NCBI GenBank assembly: GCA_022749755.1
Contig: CM040451.1
Span: 8,507,871-8,571,870, forward strand
Source: Azadirachta indica
Lineage: Eukaryota; Streptophyta; Magnoliopsida; Sapindales; Meliaceae
Direction: 5' to 3'
DNA: 64,000 bases
Shown here: positions 1-11,429 of the stretch, in pieces
Numbering within the stretch: position 1 is the first letter of the stretch
How the letters are laid out: every line of letters begins with the position of its first letter
The notes under the pieces: generated by a model
What the model saw: the letters and a program-made list of their open reading frames with translations, nothing else
Databases searched by the model: none
What the model was told of the DNA's origin: nothing
Position numbers and translations under genes: made by a program

Positions 1-122
1 GAATTTCATTGAACAAATATAAAGAATTAAGATATTTATAGAAAGACTGCAACTCAATGCAATCCCTAACTCTTACTTGACATATGACAGGGTTCACCTT
101 GAAACTGAGATGGAGCATCATC

Positions 123-2678
123 TCATTTGCTAATCTCCATTGTTATAGACTCAGCTTCTTCTGCCTTTCTGACTTCTATAATATTCTCTGCAATGAAAGT
201 TGGAGCTTCTTGCCCATCTTCAGCTTCTCTGCCAGCAAACTCCCCCAAGGCCTGACTACTTGAGAATGAATTTTGTCTATCATTAGTGTGCATCAAAGCT
301 TTGTGGAGTTGCAGAACGTACTCCAAGTGCCATAAAACTTCGCCCATTGTAGGGCGGTTCTTTCCCTCATCATCAAGACATTTTTCGGCTATCTCACCAA
401 ACTTTTCCAATGACTCCGGAGAATAGTTTCCTTTGAGATGTGGATCTATGACGCTTTCGAGTGATTTTTTCTTTTGCCACTTCAGTGCCCATTCTGCAAG
501 ATTGATCTGATCTCTTGGCAAGGTTGGATTTATAACAGCTCGAGCACAAACAACTTCAAATAATACCACACCAAAAGAGTATACATCAGATTTCTCAGTC
601 AATTGCTGCCTCCGAAAATATTCAGGGTCAAGATACCCGAAACTTCCTTTCACTGCAGTACTAACATGGGTGTGCTCCATAGATGGACCATCCTTTGACA
701 AGCCGAAATCAGACATTTTCGCCACAAAGTTCTCATCTAAGAGAATGTTGGTTGTTTTAACATCTCTGTGGATTATCCCTCGTTCTGCTCCTGTATGCAG
801 GTAATGAAGTCCCCTCGCAGCACCAATACACACATCTAATCGCTGCTTCCAGGTCAATGGAGGGAGATCACTTCCAAAGAGATGGCTTCTGAGAGTCCCA
901 TTTGCCATATACTCGTAGACCAGGATCATCTCATTTTGTTCTTCACAGAACCCAATCAAGGAGACCAAATGCCTATGCCTGAGCTTTGAAAGCATTTCAA
1001 TTTCTGTTTCAAATTCAGCCAGGCCTTGCTCAGATTGTGGGTTCGCTCGCTTAATCGCCGCAAGAGTGCCATCTTCAGTCTCCCCTTTGTACACCTTACC
1101 GAAACCTCCCACTCCAATCACTAAACTTTCATCAAAGTTTTTTGTAGCTGCACGAATCTCTGCCAATGTAAACCGCTTGCCAACTCTAGTCGAGGCCACA
1201 GATCCATTTGGATTCTGGGTCCCCGTTCCCTTGGCATTAGCAGTGCTATTTAAGATGCCCCTATGAAGGAAAAGTGGCCGCCAACCAGGAGTGTTGTTTT
1301 TGGTGTCATTTGATTTTTCTCTCCTGTTCTTGCAGAAACAAAAGACAAAAGCAGATATAACTGCAAGAACAACAACAGAAGCTATACCTGCTACAATTCC
1401 CACCCAAAGAATCCAGTTCTTTGAATGGCCAACTGGGTTCCCAGCAGAATCATATCTCTCCACATAGGCAAGATTCCCGTTTCGGCTCACCTTGAAAATC
1501 TCAAGCCCATTCAGGAGAGCATCAGTTCCCGAAGCACCAACAGTAGTGTCAGGACCTAGTTGAATCCAGAGAGTGTCAATCTTTGGAGACACAGCATCGA
1601 AGTAATCCTGATGATATGCTTTGTTCTTCCCACCTGCCTGTTTAAAGATTTCAAAATTATTTGCAGCAGTTCTATTGTTTATGTAGATTCGGAAAATCCT
1701 CTGGTTCGCCGTGTCATAAACCAGCTCACAAAAATGTAGCCGAATTAAGTAATCAAAATCAGGGTCCACTTCAAATTTCCATGACATGTTGAACCTCTTC
1801 TCCAAGACTTCAGTGTTAGACATGGTTCTTGCTGTTTCATACACAAGAAGAGGAGCCACTGATGAATCATTCATTGAAGCATAAGTAATATTAGAGCTGT
1901 TATTGATTTCAGACCCGGCATTTGCTGTGATCATGTAGCTGGAATCCACCTCCCACACTCTCCAAAGATCCGAATCCTGCCTGGGTTTGATCTCTGGACC
2001 CCCAACATTTAACCTATACATGGTCTCAATCCCCCGACCACTCAAACTGAAATTCACGTCATTTCCACCCACTTTACTAATCATGTCTTCAAAAAGCTTA
2101 TCAACCACCGGAACAATCTCTATAGCATTTATGAACCCAAAAGATTCTTTACTCGGGACTAACTCAATCACAAGCAGATCCAAATTGATCCCCATTACAT
2201 ACTCCTTGATCAAAGAGATTAAACTTGAATTCCCACCCGAACTTTGCAAGTACATATTCTTGTGTGAAATCTCACCAGGAGCACTAAATTCGGATAACAA
2301 TTTCAAGCCATTCGCTGCAACACCAAATGAAGATTCGTTGGCATTGTAATCATCAAAGGGGAAGGGACAGAAATGGAGCCTAACAATATAGTTTCCCGGA
2401 ATCATTTTAAATGTATAGTTCAATCCATCAGTGAAAATCCGGGCAGATTTATAAATCGGCTCATAGATTGAATCACCACTTAATGTGTCAATGCTGGCAG
2501 CTACACCAGTAGAACTAAGAGTGACATTGTTTTTTGAGGCCAAATCCCCAACCCATTTCCTACCATCAACGGTAACACTAGAATTTGTACCACAATTTAT
2601 CAGAAAAGAATTGGACTGAGCGTCACCAATTCTAGTAAACACAAAGATTATCACCAGAAACAGCAGAATCTTCTCCAT
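123..2678 (-). CDS. HERK2: CrRLK1L receptor-like kinase, HERK2 type (malectin-like ectodomain, Ser/Thr kinase)
   Basis: A single uninterrupted 851-residue frame, intronless as is usual for CrRLK1L genes. Residues 1-20 form a signal peptide. Two malectin-like domains follow (about 25-190 and 215-395; FLINCG near the start, MYRLNVGGP between them, and many N-x-S/T glycosylation sites). A membrane helix sits at about 423-447, followed by a basic stop-transfer KNRR. The kinase domain (about 515-790) has the glycine loop GVGGFGKV, the lysine in AAIKRA, the catalytic HRDVKTTN and a DFG, so it should be active. The family acts at the plasma membrane in cell-wall/growth sensing with RALF peptides (established knowledge). 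The match to Arabidopsis HERK2 (At1g30570) extends through the ectodomain (SSNITYA, YETARTMSNTEVLEKRFN) and the juxtamembrane NNTPGWRPLFLH, which THE1 and HERK1 do not share. The ATG at 2676-2678 directly precedes the signal peptide. No defects seen. Confidence 0.95.
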   Translation of the reverse strand: MEKILLFLVIIFVFTRIGDAQSNSFLINCGTNSSVTVDGRKWVGDLASKNNVTLSSTGVAASIDTLSGDSIYEPIYKSARIFTDGLNYTFKMIPGNYIVRLHFCPFPFDDYNANESSFGVAANGLKLLSEFSAPGEISHKNMYLQSSGGNSSLISLIKEYVMGINLDLLVIELVPSKESFGFINAIEIVPVVDKLFEDMISKVGGNDVNFSLSGRGIETMYRLNVGGPEIKPRQDSDLWRVWEVDSSYMITANAGSEINNSSNITYASMNDSSVAPLLVYETARTMSNTEVLEKRFNMSWKFEVDPDFDYLIRLHFCELVYDTANQRIFRIYINNRTAANNFEIFKQAGGKNKAYHQDYFDAVSPKIDTLWIQLGPDTTVGASGTDALLNGLEIFKVSRNGNLAYVERYDSAGNPVGHSKNWILWVGIVAGIASVVVLAVISAFVFCFCKNRREKSNDTKNNTPGWRPLFLHRGILNSTANAKGTGTQNPNGSVASTRVGKRFTLAEIRAATKNFDESLVIGVGGFGKVYKGETEDGTLAAIKRANPQSEQGLAEFETEIEMLSKLRHRHLVSLIGFCEEQNEMILVYEYMANGTLRSHLFGSDLPPLTWKQRLDVCIGAARGLHYLHTGAERGIIHRDVKTTNILLDENFVAKMSDFGLSKDGPSMEHTHVSTAVKGSFGYLDPEYFRRQQLTEKSDVYSFGVVLFEVVCARAVINPTLPRDQINLAEWALKWQKKKSLESVIDPHLKGNYSPESLEKFGEIAEKCLDDEGKNRPTMGEVLWHLEYVLQLHKALMHTNDRQNSFSSSQALGEFAGREAEDGQEAPTFIAENIIEVRKAEEAESITMEISK

Positions 2679-5600
2679 TAATACAATTTCTCAATTGAAT
2701 CACAACCAAACAAAGATTCAACAACACACTTAAGAATATAACTCAAAACTCTTAAATCACATAAATGACTTCACCTCCAAGAAAGTTCATCAAACAAACA
2801 CAGAGATTACACAAATTGGCAACATGCTTTCATGTTCTACCTAAAACATCAAGTTACCTTCCAAAACCCATCAGGGTATCCGAAAGTTTCTTGCTTTGCA
2901 GTGCCTCAAAAGCTATGAACATGAATTAAAATCCCACCTGAAACTTTCTCCCGAATCAACCAATCTCTAATGTACAGACCCAGTTAACTTGCAGATCTGA
3001 AAAGAGAAAACTTTGCTCAGCAGTGAGAACAGAATAAAATCCTGAAAAAATGACGATAGGGTTATCTTAAAAAGGAAAGCAGAACATGGGCTGTTGTTGG
3101 AAACAGATTGGAAAAGTTCATTTCATCATATGCTTTCGGTCACTTCTTGTATCTCCTCCCCCTTTACAAAATCAGCCAAAAGCATCTGACACAAAATTAA
3201 TAAGTTCCCACTTTATTACAAGAACCTCTTCTGTAACTGTTGTTTTGTTGTGTCTGTTGCAAGATACACACAATATCCCATTAAAAAAATACAAACTCAT
3301 CACCCAAATTTTCTTATAATTTTTCAAAAATTAAATCTTTTTCCACAAACTCTAACCTAAAAGTCAAATTATACGTTTCACGTAATACTATAATATTAAT
3401 ATATCATAAATTGATGGAGATATAAGTATCAAATCATCAGCAATAAGGAAAAAAAATTCTATTTTATTTAAAATTATTTTTTATAATTTTGTCTTTGTTT
3501 TCAAGTTTTTATTTTTTTGGAAGCAGTTGTTGCCGTGTTGGTTGGCAGTGATGGAGCGCCATTATTTGTGAGGTGGGTCACATGCGTTTGTCTGGAAGGT
3601 GATTAGCAGAGCAGTGCAATTATTATTGTAGTTTTACGAAATTACCCTTTTATTTTTATTTATTTATTTATTACAATAAAATAAAAGCTGTACTTTGTCT
3701 TCTTGTTCTAAATTTCCGTACTGGAGAGAGTACCACTTTGAAAGTACTCTTGGATTACATCTAAAATGCGCCTGGTGCGTATGCTTGTCTTTCGGTCTTT
3801 GTCTTTTTGTCTTTTTATTTTATTTATTTAATTCTTTTTACGGTGCATTTTCTTTTTTTTTTTATAAATAATTATCAACCTCTTTTGAATTTCAAGACGG
3901 AGACTTACGGCCTAATTCATAAATCTACTCATATTTAGTTTTTAGATATTAAAAAATAATAATTCAAAAATATTTTAACAATTTACTAAAAAATTACATC
4001 CTAATGGGTTGTGTTGAATACATGACTAATTTGAGATTGTTTTAAATTTTAAAATAGTTTACTTCTATTTTATTAAAGAAATAATCGATTATAAAAAAAT
4101 TAGTTAAATATTTGATAAATTTTATTTTTAAAGTGATGTATTTTTTGAAAATAACTTTTTTCATTTGGTTGAATTTTTAACAATTATTTTATGGCTACAT
4201 TTGGATTTTATAACTTAAAATGAAATATATTTGATCTTATATTTAAAAATAAATTCTTTTTAAAATCAAATATTTAAAAATAACTTCTTATCTCTCAAAA
4301 TATGTTGTAGTATAAGGTGATTTTATCAAAAATGATTGTAAAAAAATTTTATCAAATATTTAAATTGACTTTTGATTATTTAAAATCACTTTTATCTCTT
4401 ATAACCTAAACAAATTTTTTCTTAAAAATCAAAAACAATTAAGTCTAATTATCATATTACAAAACAAAGATCAAATTTTTGAGTAAGTGAGAGATTATTG
4501 TTTTTACAGATCTATTTAGATTTAATTGAGTAAAATTTAATCCACTATTTATAATGATTATAAATCATTATACCTCTTACATAAAACATGAACTAATTTA
4601 TAATTTACACTTTTAAAATAAGAGAATTTCTTTTTTGAAATCATTGCAATTCTATTACATTCTTTTATATATAAAACAAAATTTTACCTTGAATTTATCC
4701 AAACTTTTATATCTTATATATATAAACCAATTTAACCTTAAAATCCACATAGCATAAAATAATTCCAGTAGTATAAGTTCTTAGTTACAAGAAAATTCAA
4801 ACTTGTGATTCTTGTTAGTTAATTAAAAACACATAAAAAAATAAAATTAACCACTTATTATAATTATTATTTATTTTCGGACATAACTTGAATGATTTGG
4901 AGTATGATTACCGTTCCTAAACCCTTGAAGTCAAGTAACATTAAGAATAAAAATTAATATTTTGTAAGTGAAGTTTTTTTATTTTTATCCAAATTTTTTT
5001 TTAAAAAAAAAATTATTATTATTATTATTATATTTTTAATTTTTAAATTTACAAGTCAAATGGAAGCTAATAAATTCTTCGAGATTTTTTAAAATTAATT
5101 TCATAATTTTTTTTATAATTAAAAAAAAAAGAGATAAAGGTTTAATTTGGGATCTTGAAATGTTTAGACAAATGGGCCAAGGCCCATTAAATGATATAAA
5201 ATAAAATTGGTTAAAATAATTCAATCCAAGCAGGGAGTTGAGGATGCAGAATGACCCATGAATCTCCATAATTTAGATTTGACACTCCAACAACTATGAA
5301 CATTAAATTTATTGTTTGTGAATACTTCTATCATATTAAAATAATGATGTGAATTGCTCTCTACCTTAAAATTTATTACAAGCATTTAATTAATTATTTT
5401 CAAATTTAATATTTAAATATTTTAAAAAAATATTATACATAACTCTAACTTAAAAAAAAAAAAAAAAGCGAATCCTCCTTAAATTTTTAGGGTGTCCTCT
5501 GTAAAATTGAATTATTAAAATATTATCATTTTAATCTTAAAATTTAATCAAAATAATAAAAAAAATATCAATTTTTTTAATACTAACAATCTAGTACTAA

Positions 5601-5912
5601 TTATTTTTAATATATTACTAATAATCCGTTTTAAATAAATAAATAAGTTAGAATGATTAAAAATAAATACAACATAATTATTATTCGTATTAATTTTTTT
5701 AAATTTGAATTTATTTAATCACTTTAAATTCACGTCGGATAATTGTATTATGTCTCAAATTAAAAATTTTTATAAAGAGATTTAAGCATAAATTTAAATT
5801 AATTTAAGTTATGTTTTTGGAAATGTAAATTGAAGGGATATTTGCCTTCAAATTGAGAGAAAATTCTCCAAAGAGACCTCGGGAGGATTTTGATTTAGAA
5901 GGCTTGAGCTAA

Positions 5913-5939
5913 TGCCACCAAGCTAAGGCTTTGGTGGCA
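5913..5939. repeat. Perfect 9-bp inverted repeat with 9-nt loop
   Basis: TGCCACCAA at 5913-5921 is matched by its exact reverse complement TTGGTGGCA at 5931-5939. It is GC-rich compared with the surrounding AT-rich DNA. Function is unknown; no pol III terminator or neighbouring gene explains it. Confidence 0.6.
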
Positions 5940-6342
5940 CATTTACAAACTACAATTAAATATTTAATTGAAATGGAATATTTTTCATAGTAAATAATGT
6001 TTCCAATGAACCTGTATTAATTTACGTTGCTTATGGGTTTCCCTAAGTGGATGATGAACTTGGCAAACAATAAAATACCAACAGATGAGATGAGGTGGGT
6101 TTGTTTTGTTTGTGTATTTAATTAGCTAAATGCTTGAATGGGACACTGTAATTGAACACTAACATCATCGGTCGATCTTGATCTTTTGTGTTTCTGATTG
6201 AATTCCGAGTGGCTAATTCTTTTGTACCATGTCAAAAATCATCCCTGCTTATTGGCCTGTCCATTTTGGCATGGAGTTTGTAACCAACAATTATCAAATT
6301 TTCCATTGGTTTTTGGAAAATACACACATATATAGGTTATAT

Positions 6343-6373
6343 GTATACATATATATATATATATATATATATG
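6343..6373. repeat. TA dinucleotide microsatellite
   Basis: A run of alternating AT/TA bases. It gives rise to a spurious Tyr/Ile-rich reading frame, which I did not annotate. Confidence 0.85.
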
Positions 6374-7160
6374 TTTACCCTCCTTGGCTTTGCATCTTCA
6401 AATTTTCGAACTAAAAACATAAATGAAGTCTTAAATGGTAATGCAACAAAGAGGGCATTGGCAATTATCCTTAATTTAATCCTCCTTGAGAAAGAATTTT
6501 AATTTGGTGGATTCTTCTTTAGCTTTTCTGAGCATAAGTGATGTTAGTAGGGAATGACTTACTGCCTTTAATTTGAATTGATACTGCATTTTCTTGATGC
6601 ATTCCTTCTCCTTCGGTTCAATAAACTTCTATATAAGTGAGCATATATTTTCAAAATATGAAGTCTCTCTTTTATTTTCCCCCCTCTCCAAACACCACAT
6701 CTCTCTCAATTGTCCCATTTAATTGAATTCCCAAACCATTATAAGAACCCAAATAATATAAATAAATATTTGATTGCTTGAGTCGAGACAAGTTTTAGCA
6801 AGCGCACAGTTGCAGAGAAGCTGATTACAATTAATACAAACCCAGAAAGACTGCTACGGAACACTGTTATTTTAGCATCCGGAGTACGAATACTAAAACA
6901 AGCTGGCTGCTAAGAAATTGACGAATCAAAAGAAGCAATTATCCACGAGCTATATTCACATGATAAGGATAATGAAAAAGCATATCTACTGCAAAAATTT
7001 GAAAACATTTACAGTAAAAACTATTGGTTATCTTTGAGACATATTCAGATGACTGGTTAGTGGAACATTTACGGATTTCAAATGTAAGCTTGAAACATAG
7101 AAGAAGAAATCGAGCAATTTTGAAGTTTCACGTTGTTATAGCCAGAGAATGATCCAGTAA

Positions 7161-9285
7161 TCATTGTTGCTTTGCTCTCTTCTGTGCCAGAAGGCACTCT
7201 TTAGCTGCAGCCAATGCATCTTCACTTCTTTTACCATGGTCACGCTTTGGTTGATCTGCAGATGGATTCTCAACCGATGGTTTTTCTGCACATGGATTCT
7301 CAACTGAAGGTTCTTCTTGCTCTAAATTGTCTGAAACTGGCTTTGAATCTTGAGGACTCCGCATTTCTTTTTGAAGCTGAAGTTTCAGCTCAATGGCCTT
7401 CCCTCACCCTGGAAGACTCAAAACCTGAGTCTGAATATATGTAGGCCGACCTTCTTTTCCATGTGCACCAGCAGCTCCTTTTTTTGCCTTCTTTTTCCGG
7501 CTTCCTTGGTTCACCCTTTTTATCTACATTCCTCAACTATTTTTCTCCTGCGCCAAAAGCAATGTTTTTTTGCTGGTTGAAGTAGAAGTCAGACAAGTCA
7601 GTCTTCTTGGTCACCTTTAGAACAGAAAAATGAACACAAATCAAGTTAGATATATGGTATTTTGATTGACCTGAAAAATTAAACATTTGCAACAAAATGA
7701 ACACTTCCTAATAATTCTTTGAAGTGGTTGCTAACATAACCTTTGTTTATCCTGTCAGACAACACAAGCCCACAATCTGCAGACAATTCCTAATCTCAAT
7801 AGAATATCAATTCCATTAATCTTTCTTCACAAATGAATATATATATTCTCCAATAACTAAAAATAAGTTATCACTCTTCATCCTTGGTTCAGAAAATAAC
7901 AAAATATCATTTTAGTTTCAAACATGAGAAGGCTATTTACAATAAACATTTTAAAAGTCCCATCATGAAATGCCCAAACAAACTGTCTTAACCTCCATCA
8001 AATTGTAATTTACGAGACATGTGGACGAACAAAAATGACAGAGAACCCTTTTTTTGGCTATCATGCCTACAGCTCAAGGTCAGAAGTATGGAAGGAAATG
8101 TCTAAATAAAACTACTTCATGCATCAAGAGATGAGATGCAATACATGCTACACTGACAAAAATTCATTTAACAGATAAAATTGATAAGATAAATCTAAGA
8201 AATAATGTAATTAAAAGTGAAAAAACCACAAATTCCAAGGAAAAGTACGTACATCATCTCTCTCATCTCGAAGATCATGCAAGGCTACTTGTTGCACCCA
8301 CATCTGTTGTTCTGCAAGTTTCTTCTTGTAGGCACTTGTAACAAATTTGTCCTTGTCTGCATAAAGGTGATCCTCCTTGCTTCTCTCTTTTGCAAGTTTT
8401 CTCTCATAAATTATATCATGTTCTCGCTTTCTCTCCTCAGCTTTTTGAATCAATTTATGAATATATTTCGGCCGAAACAAGAATCCAGCAGCCAGCCAAT
8501 TAGCTACAATCAGCTACCACAAGGAAATCTATTAGCTAGTAGCAGAACTTCTAAATTAGCTTTTTATCCCGCTCATGCAAGGATAAACCAAAACCAAAAA
8601 ATATTCACAAATGCTGATTAAGAAAATAAAAGATTCTTCTTAAAAAAAATATCAAACCCATACTTGTTGAATCAAGCTTCCAATACTGCATATTTAATCA
8701 TTTATAACCCAGAAAATTCTAGGTGTATTCACTAGATGCAAAACAGGGCTAATTCCAAGCCCTAAAACCTAATACTCAGGAAAACACTTTACCATTAAGT
8801 GGCCCCAAAAAATTCAACAATCAATGACAAAATGTCTTTTAACCATTTAATTCTATATACTCCATAACAAATTTCATTTGTAGGGCTATGTCTAACTCAA
8901 ATTGAGTTATTAATATCAAAATATACCTGTGTATTTGCACGAGCCTCCACTTTACGATGAAAACTTTGTTCCTTCATCTCATCATAAACTCCATCGTAGT
9001 CAAACACAGATGGATCCTCTTTCAATGCTTTCATATGTTGCTACTCAAATCTTCAAAATCACAAATAAAGAAAAATTAATGTACTTAATAACTAAACAAA
9101 AATAATAAATAATTAAATAAATAAACATACCATTTACAGAAAATCATACCTCTTTGCAAGCGTCTGGCTGTAGATGTGACTCTCTACATCATCGTCGTCG
9201 TCATCAAGACAAAAGCCCTTTGGCGGTGGCAGCGGAGGTTTTGTTGGGACAGCTTACCCCTAATTTGCAAGCCGCACTTACTCAT
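7161..9285 (-). pseudogene. NSRP1-type nuclear speckle splicing regulator, decayed copy with introns retained
   Basis: Four exon remnants read on the minus strand: about 9285-9150 (MSKCGLQIRGK, then a proline/aspartate stretch GFCLDDDDDDVE), 9050-8927 (EDPSVFDYDGVYDEM), about 8480-8253 (RPKYIHKLIQKAEERK, YADKDKFVTSAYKKKLAEQ) and 7614-7161 (KKTDLSDFYFN at the start, ending AAAKECLLAQKRAKQQ and a TGA). These are the conserved blocks of the DUF2040/NSRP1 (CCDC55) family, nuclear proteins that affect alternative splicing. The frame is broken: the start region and the proline/aspartate stretch lie in different frames, an in-frame TAG at 9041-9043 replaces what looks like a CAG, and another TAG lies at 7537-7539. 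Plausible GT-AG junctions remain (for example at 9150, 8927 and 8253), so this is a duplicated or locally decayed gene, not a retrocopy. Confidence 0.8.
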
Positions 9286-10225
9286 GTTTTTTCAATTATA
9301 AGCTGCGATTGAACCAAACCAAACAATAATCACTACTATCAATTTTAAGTTTCAGATTTATTACAGAGATCAAATGTAGTATACAATCAGTTAAAGAAAA
9401 TATAATTGAAGAAACATTTTCTGGAAAAAATTACACAGAGCATGCATACTGAGAGTTACCAGATTTCAACCAGCAGCTGGAGTGAACGGTTAAAGAATCA
9501 CGATTAAATTGTGACAAAGATAATAAAAAGAAAAAATTAAAATCATAACAATCTAATCTTATCAACCATACAATAAAGTCTATCTATCCAAATTTCTTCC
9601 GTATAGAAAAAACTCAAAATATAAACCATATTAATCTCGGTTAAATTCATCCTCTTTTTGCAAAATAAAAAAAAAATTAAATTAATTTATATTTTAAATA
9701 AATATAAATACATGTAAGCAAACGTAAAACACTTTTGAATAATTGAATGCAAGAAAATTGAAACATTATGTCAAACAATTTCGAAAAATGAATCTTTTTA
9801 AAAAATAAATTAGAAAATATTAGAATCTTCAATTACTATGCTATCATTTGTATGATTATGTTCAATGCAGTAATTTAGTTTCAACACTATGTTCTTAATA
9901 AAAAAAAAAAAAAACAATATCCAATCTCCTAAATCAACTCACAGAATCCTTTAATTTCCATATATATCTTCTTCAAGAGCATTATTCATTTTACGAATCT
10001 TCTTCAAGTAAATAAATAAATAAATAAATAAAATTAGTTTCAAGAAATATGTATTAATTTGTTTATTACAACACACAACGACTGCGAATTACTTTACAGG
10101 CTTTCATGATCAACCAAATACTAATTATGATATTTGATAATAATTGAACCAAAAAGCCACACACTCAGATGGATGTATTAGGAACAACGTGGAAATTTAA
10201 TTATTTCATTGAAATTTAATTTGTT
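9286..10225. other. AT-rich intergenic DNA
   Basis: No coding similarity seen. It contains poly-A tracts and a short AAAT repeat (about 10008-10032), and separates the NSRP1-like pseudogene from the 3' side of the copia element. I could not identify the copia RNase H domain or a 3' LTR here, so the element appears truncated. Confidence 0.5.
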
Positions 10226-11429
10226 TTAGGGTTGTGAAATATAAGGGTTGTTAACATTAAAGTCATTGAAATTCATCAAGTACATCAAATTACCAATTAT
10301 TTGGGTATATTTCATCTTAATAACATTATGTTCATAATTTTTCTCAAGTTCGATAATTGCATCGTAAGGAGTTAACATTGGCTTATATTCAAAATATCCA
10401 AACTTTTTCAAAAATTTCTCTATATACTATTCTTGTAATAGCATAAGACCTTTATTTTCTTTTATTATCTTAATGCCAAAAAGAGTCCTTGCTTCTCCCA
10501 TATCTTTTATATCAAAATTAAAAGTAAGAAAGTTTTTAGTTTTATTTATCACTTCCATGCTATGACTAAAAATAAACATGTCATCAACATACAAATAAAT
10601 TATCACAAAATTATTAATATCAAATAATTTAAAATAAATACACTTATCTAAATTATTAATTAGATATCCATTTGATACTAAAACCTAATCGAATTTTTAG
10701 TGCCACTGTTTTCAATGATTTCACAAATTTACAAACCTTATGCTCAGAACTTGGAATTATACGTCCTTCTAGTTGTGTCATATATATTTCTTCTTTCAAG
10801 TTACCGTTTAAAAATGCAATTTTAACATTCATTTGATATATAAACGAATTATTCATCGACGCTAAAGCAATCAAAACTTTAATAGATGTTATTCTAATTA
10901 CAGGAGCATAAGTATCAAAATAATCTATGTTTTTCTTCTGAGTAAAGCCCTAGACAACTAATCTTGCCTTATACTTATCAATTGACCCATTAGCTTATAA
11001 TTTTTTCTTGAAAATCCATTTACAACAAATTCGCTTCGTACTAGGAGGCAAATCAACAATTTCCTAAACATGATTACTCATGATTGAATCAACTCATTAT
11101 TTACTACTTTCTTCCAAAATGGAGCATCAAGAGAAGTCATAAGTTCTTCATATGTTTGAGGGTCATGTTCAACCATAAAGACATAAAAATCAATACTAAA
11201 ACTAATAGTTTTTCTTATTCTCTTACTTCTCCTTAATTCAATATCTGAACTCTCGGTAAGAGCTACTTGAAAATCTTTTTGGATTATTTGATCATTATTT
11301 TGAGAATCGACAGGATTTTTCTTAGGAAAAATATTCTCAAAAATTCTACAGCTTTAAACTTTATAATAGTATTTGCATCAAATATCTTTTCTTTATCTTC
11401 AAGAATCATGAATCTATATAGAGCATACT

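Larger units (their letters stand above)
2679..7160. other. Intergenic: HERK2 5' region, then AT-rich DNA without genes
   Basis: About 2680-3100 probably holds the HERK2 leader and core promoter on the minus strand. The rest is AT-rich with no coding frame resembling a known protein. It includes an ATT microsatellite (about 5013-5032), a palindromic GGCCCA pair (5171-5188), a 9-bp hairpin (5913-5939) and a TA microsatellite (about 6348-6372). About 4180-4430 has weakly complementary ends and may be a very old MITE; I do not assert it. Confidence 0.6.

Noticed and set aside
1066..1266. Plus-strand open frame inside HERK2
   Set aside because: Antisense shadow of the kinase/juxtamembrane coding sequence; no independent similarity.
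1987..2349. Plus-strand open frame inside HERK2
   Set aside because: Antisense shadow of the malectin-like region.
4180..4440. Possible MITE with weakly complementary ends
   Set aside because: Complementarity is patchy and hard to separate from AT-rich background; no target duplication found.
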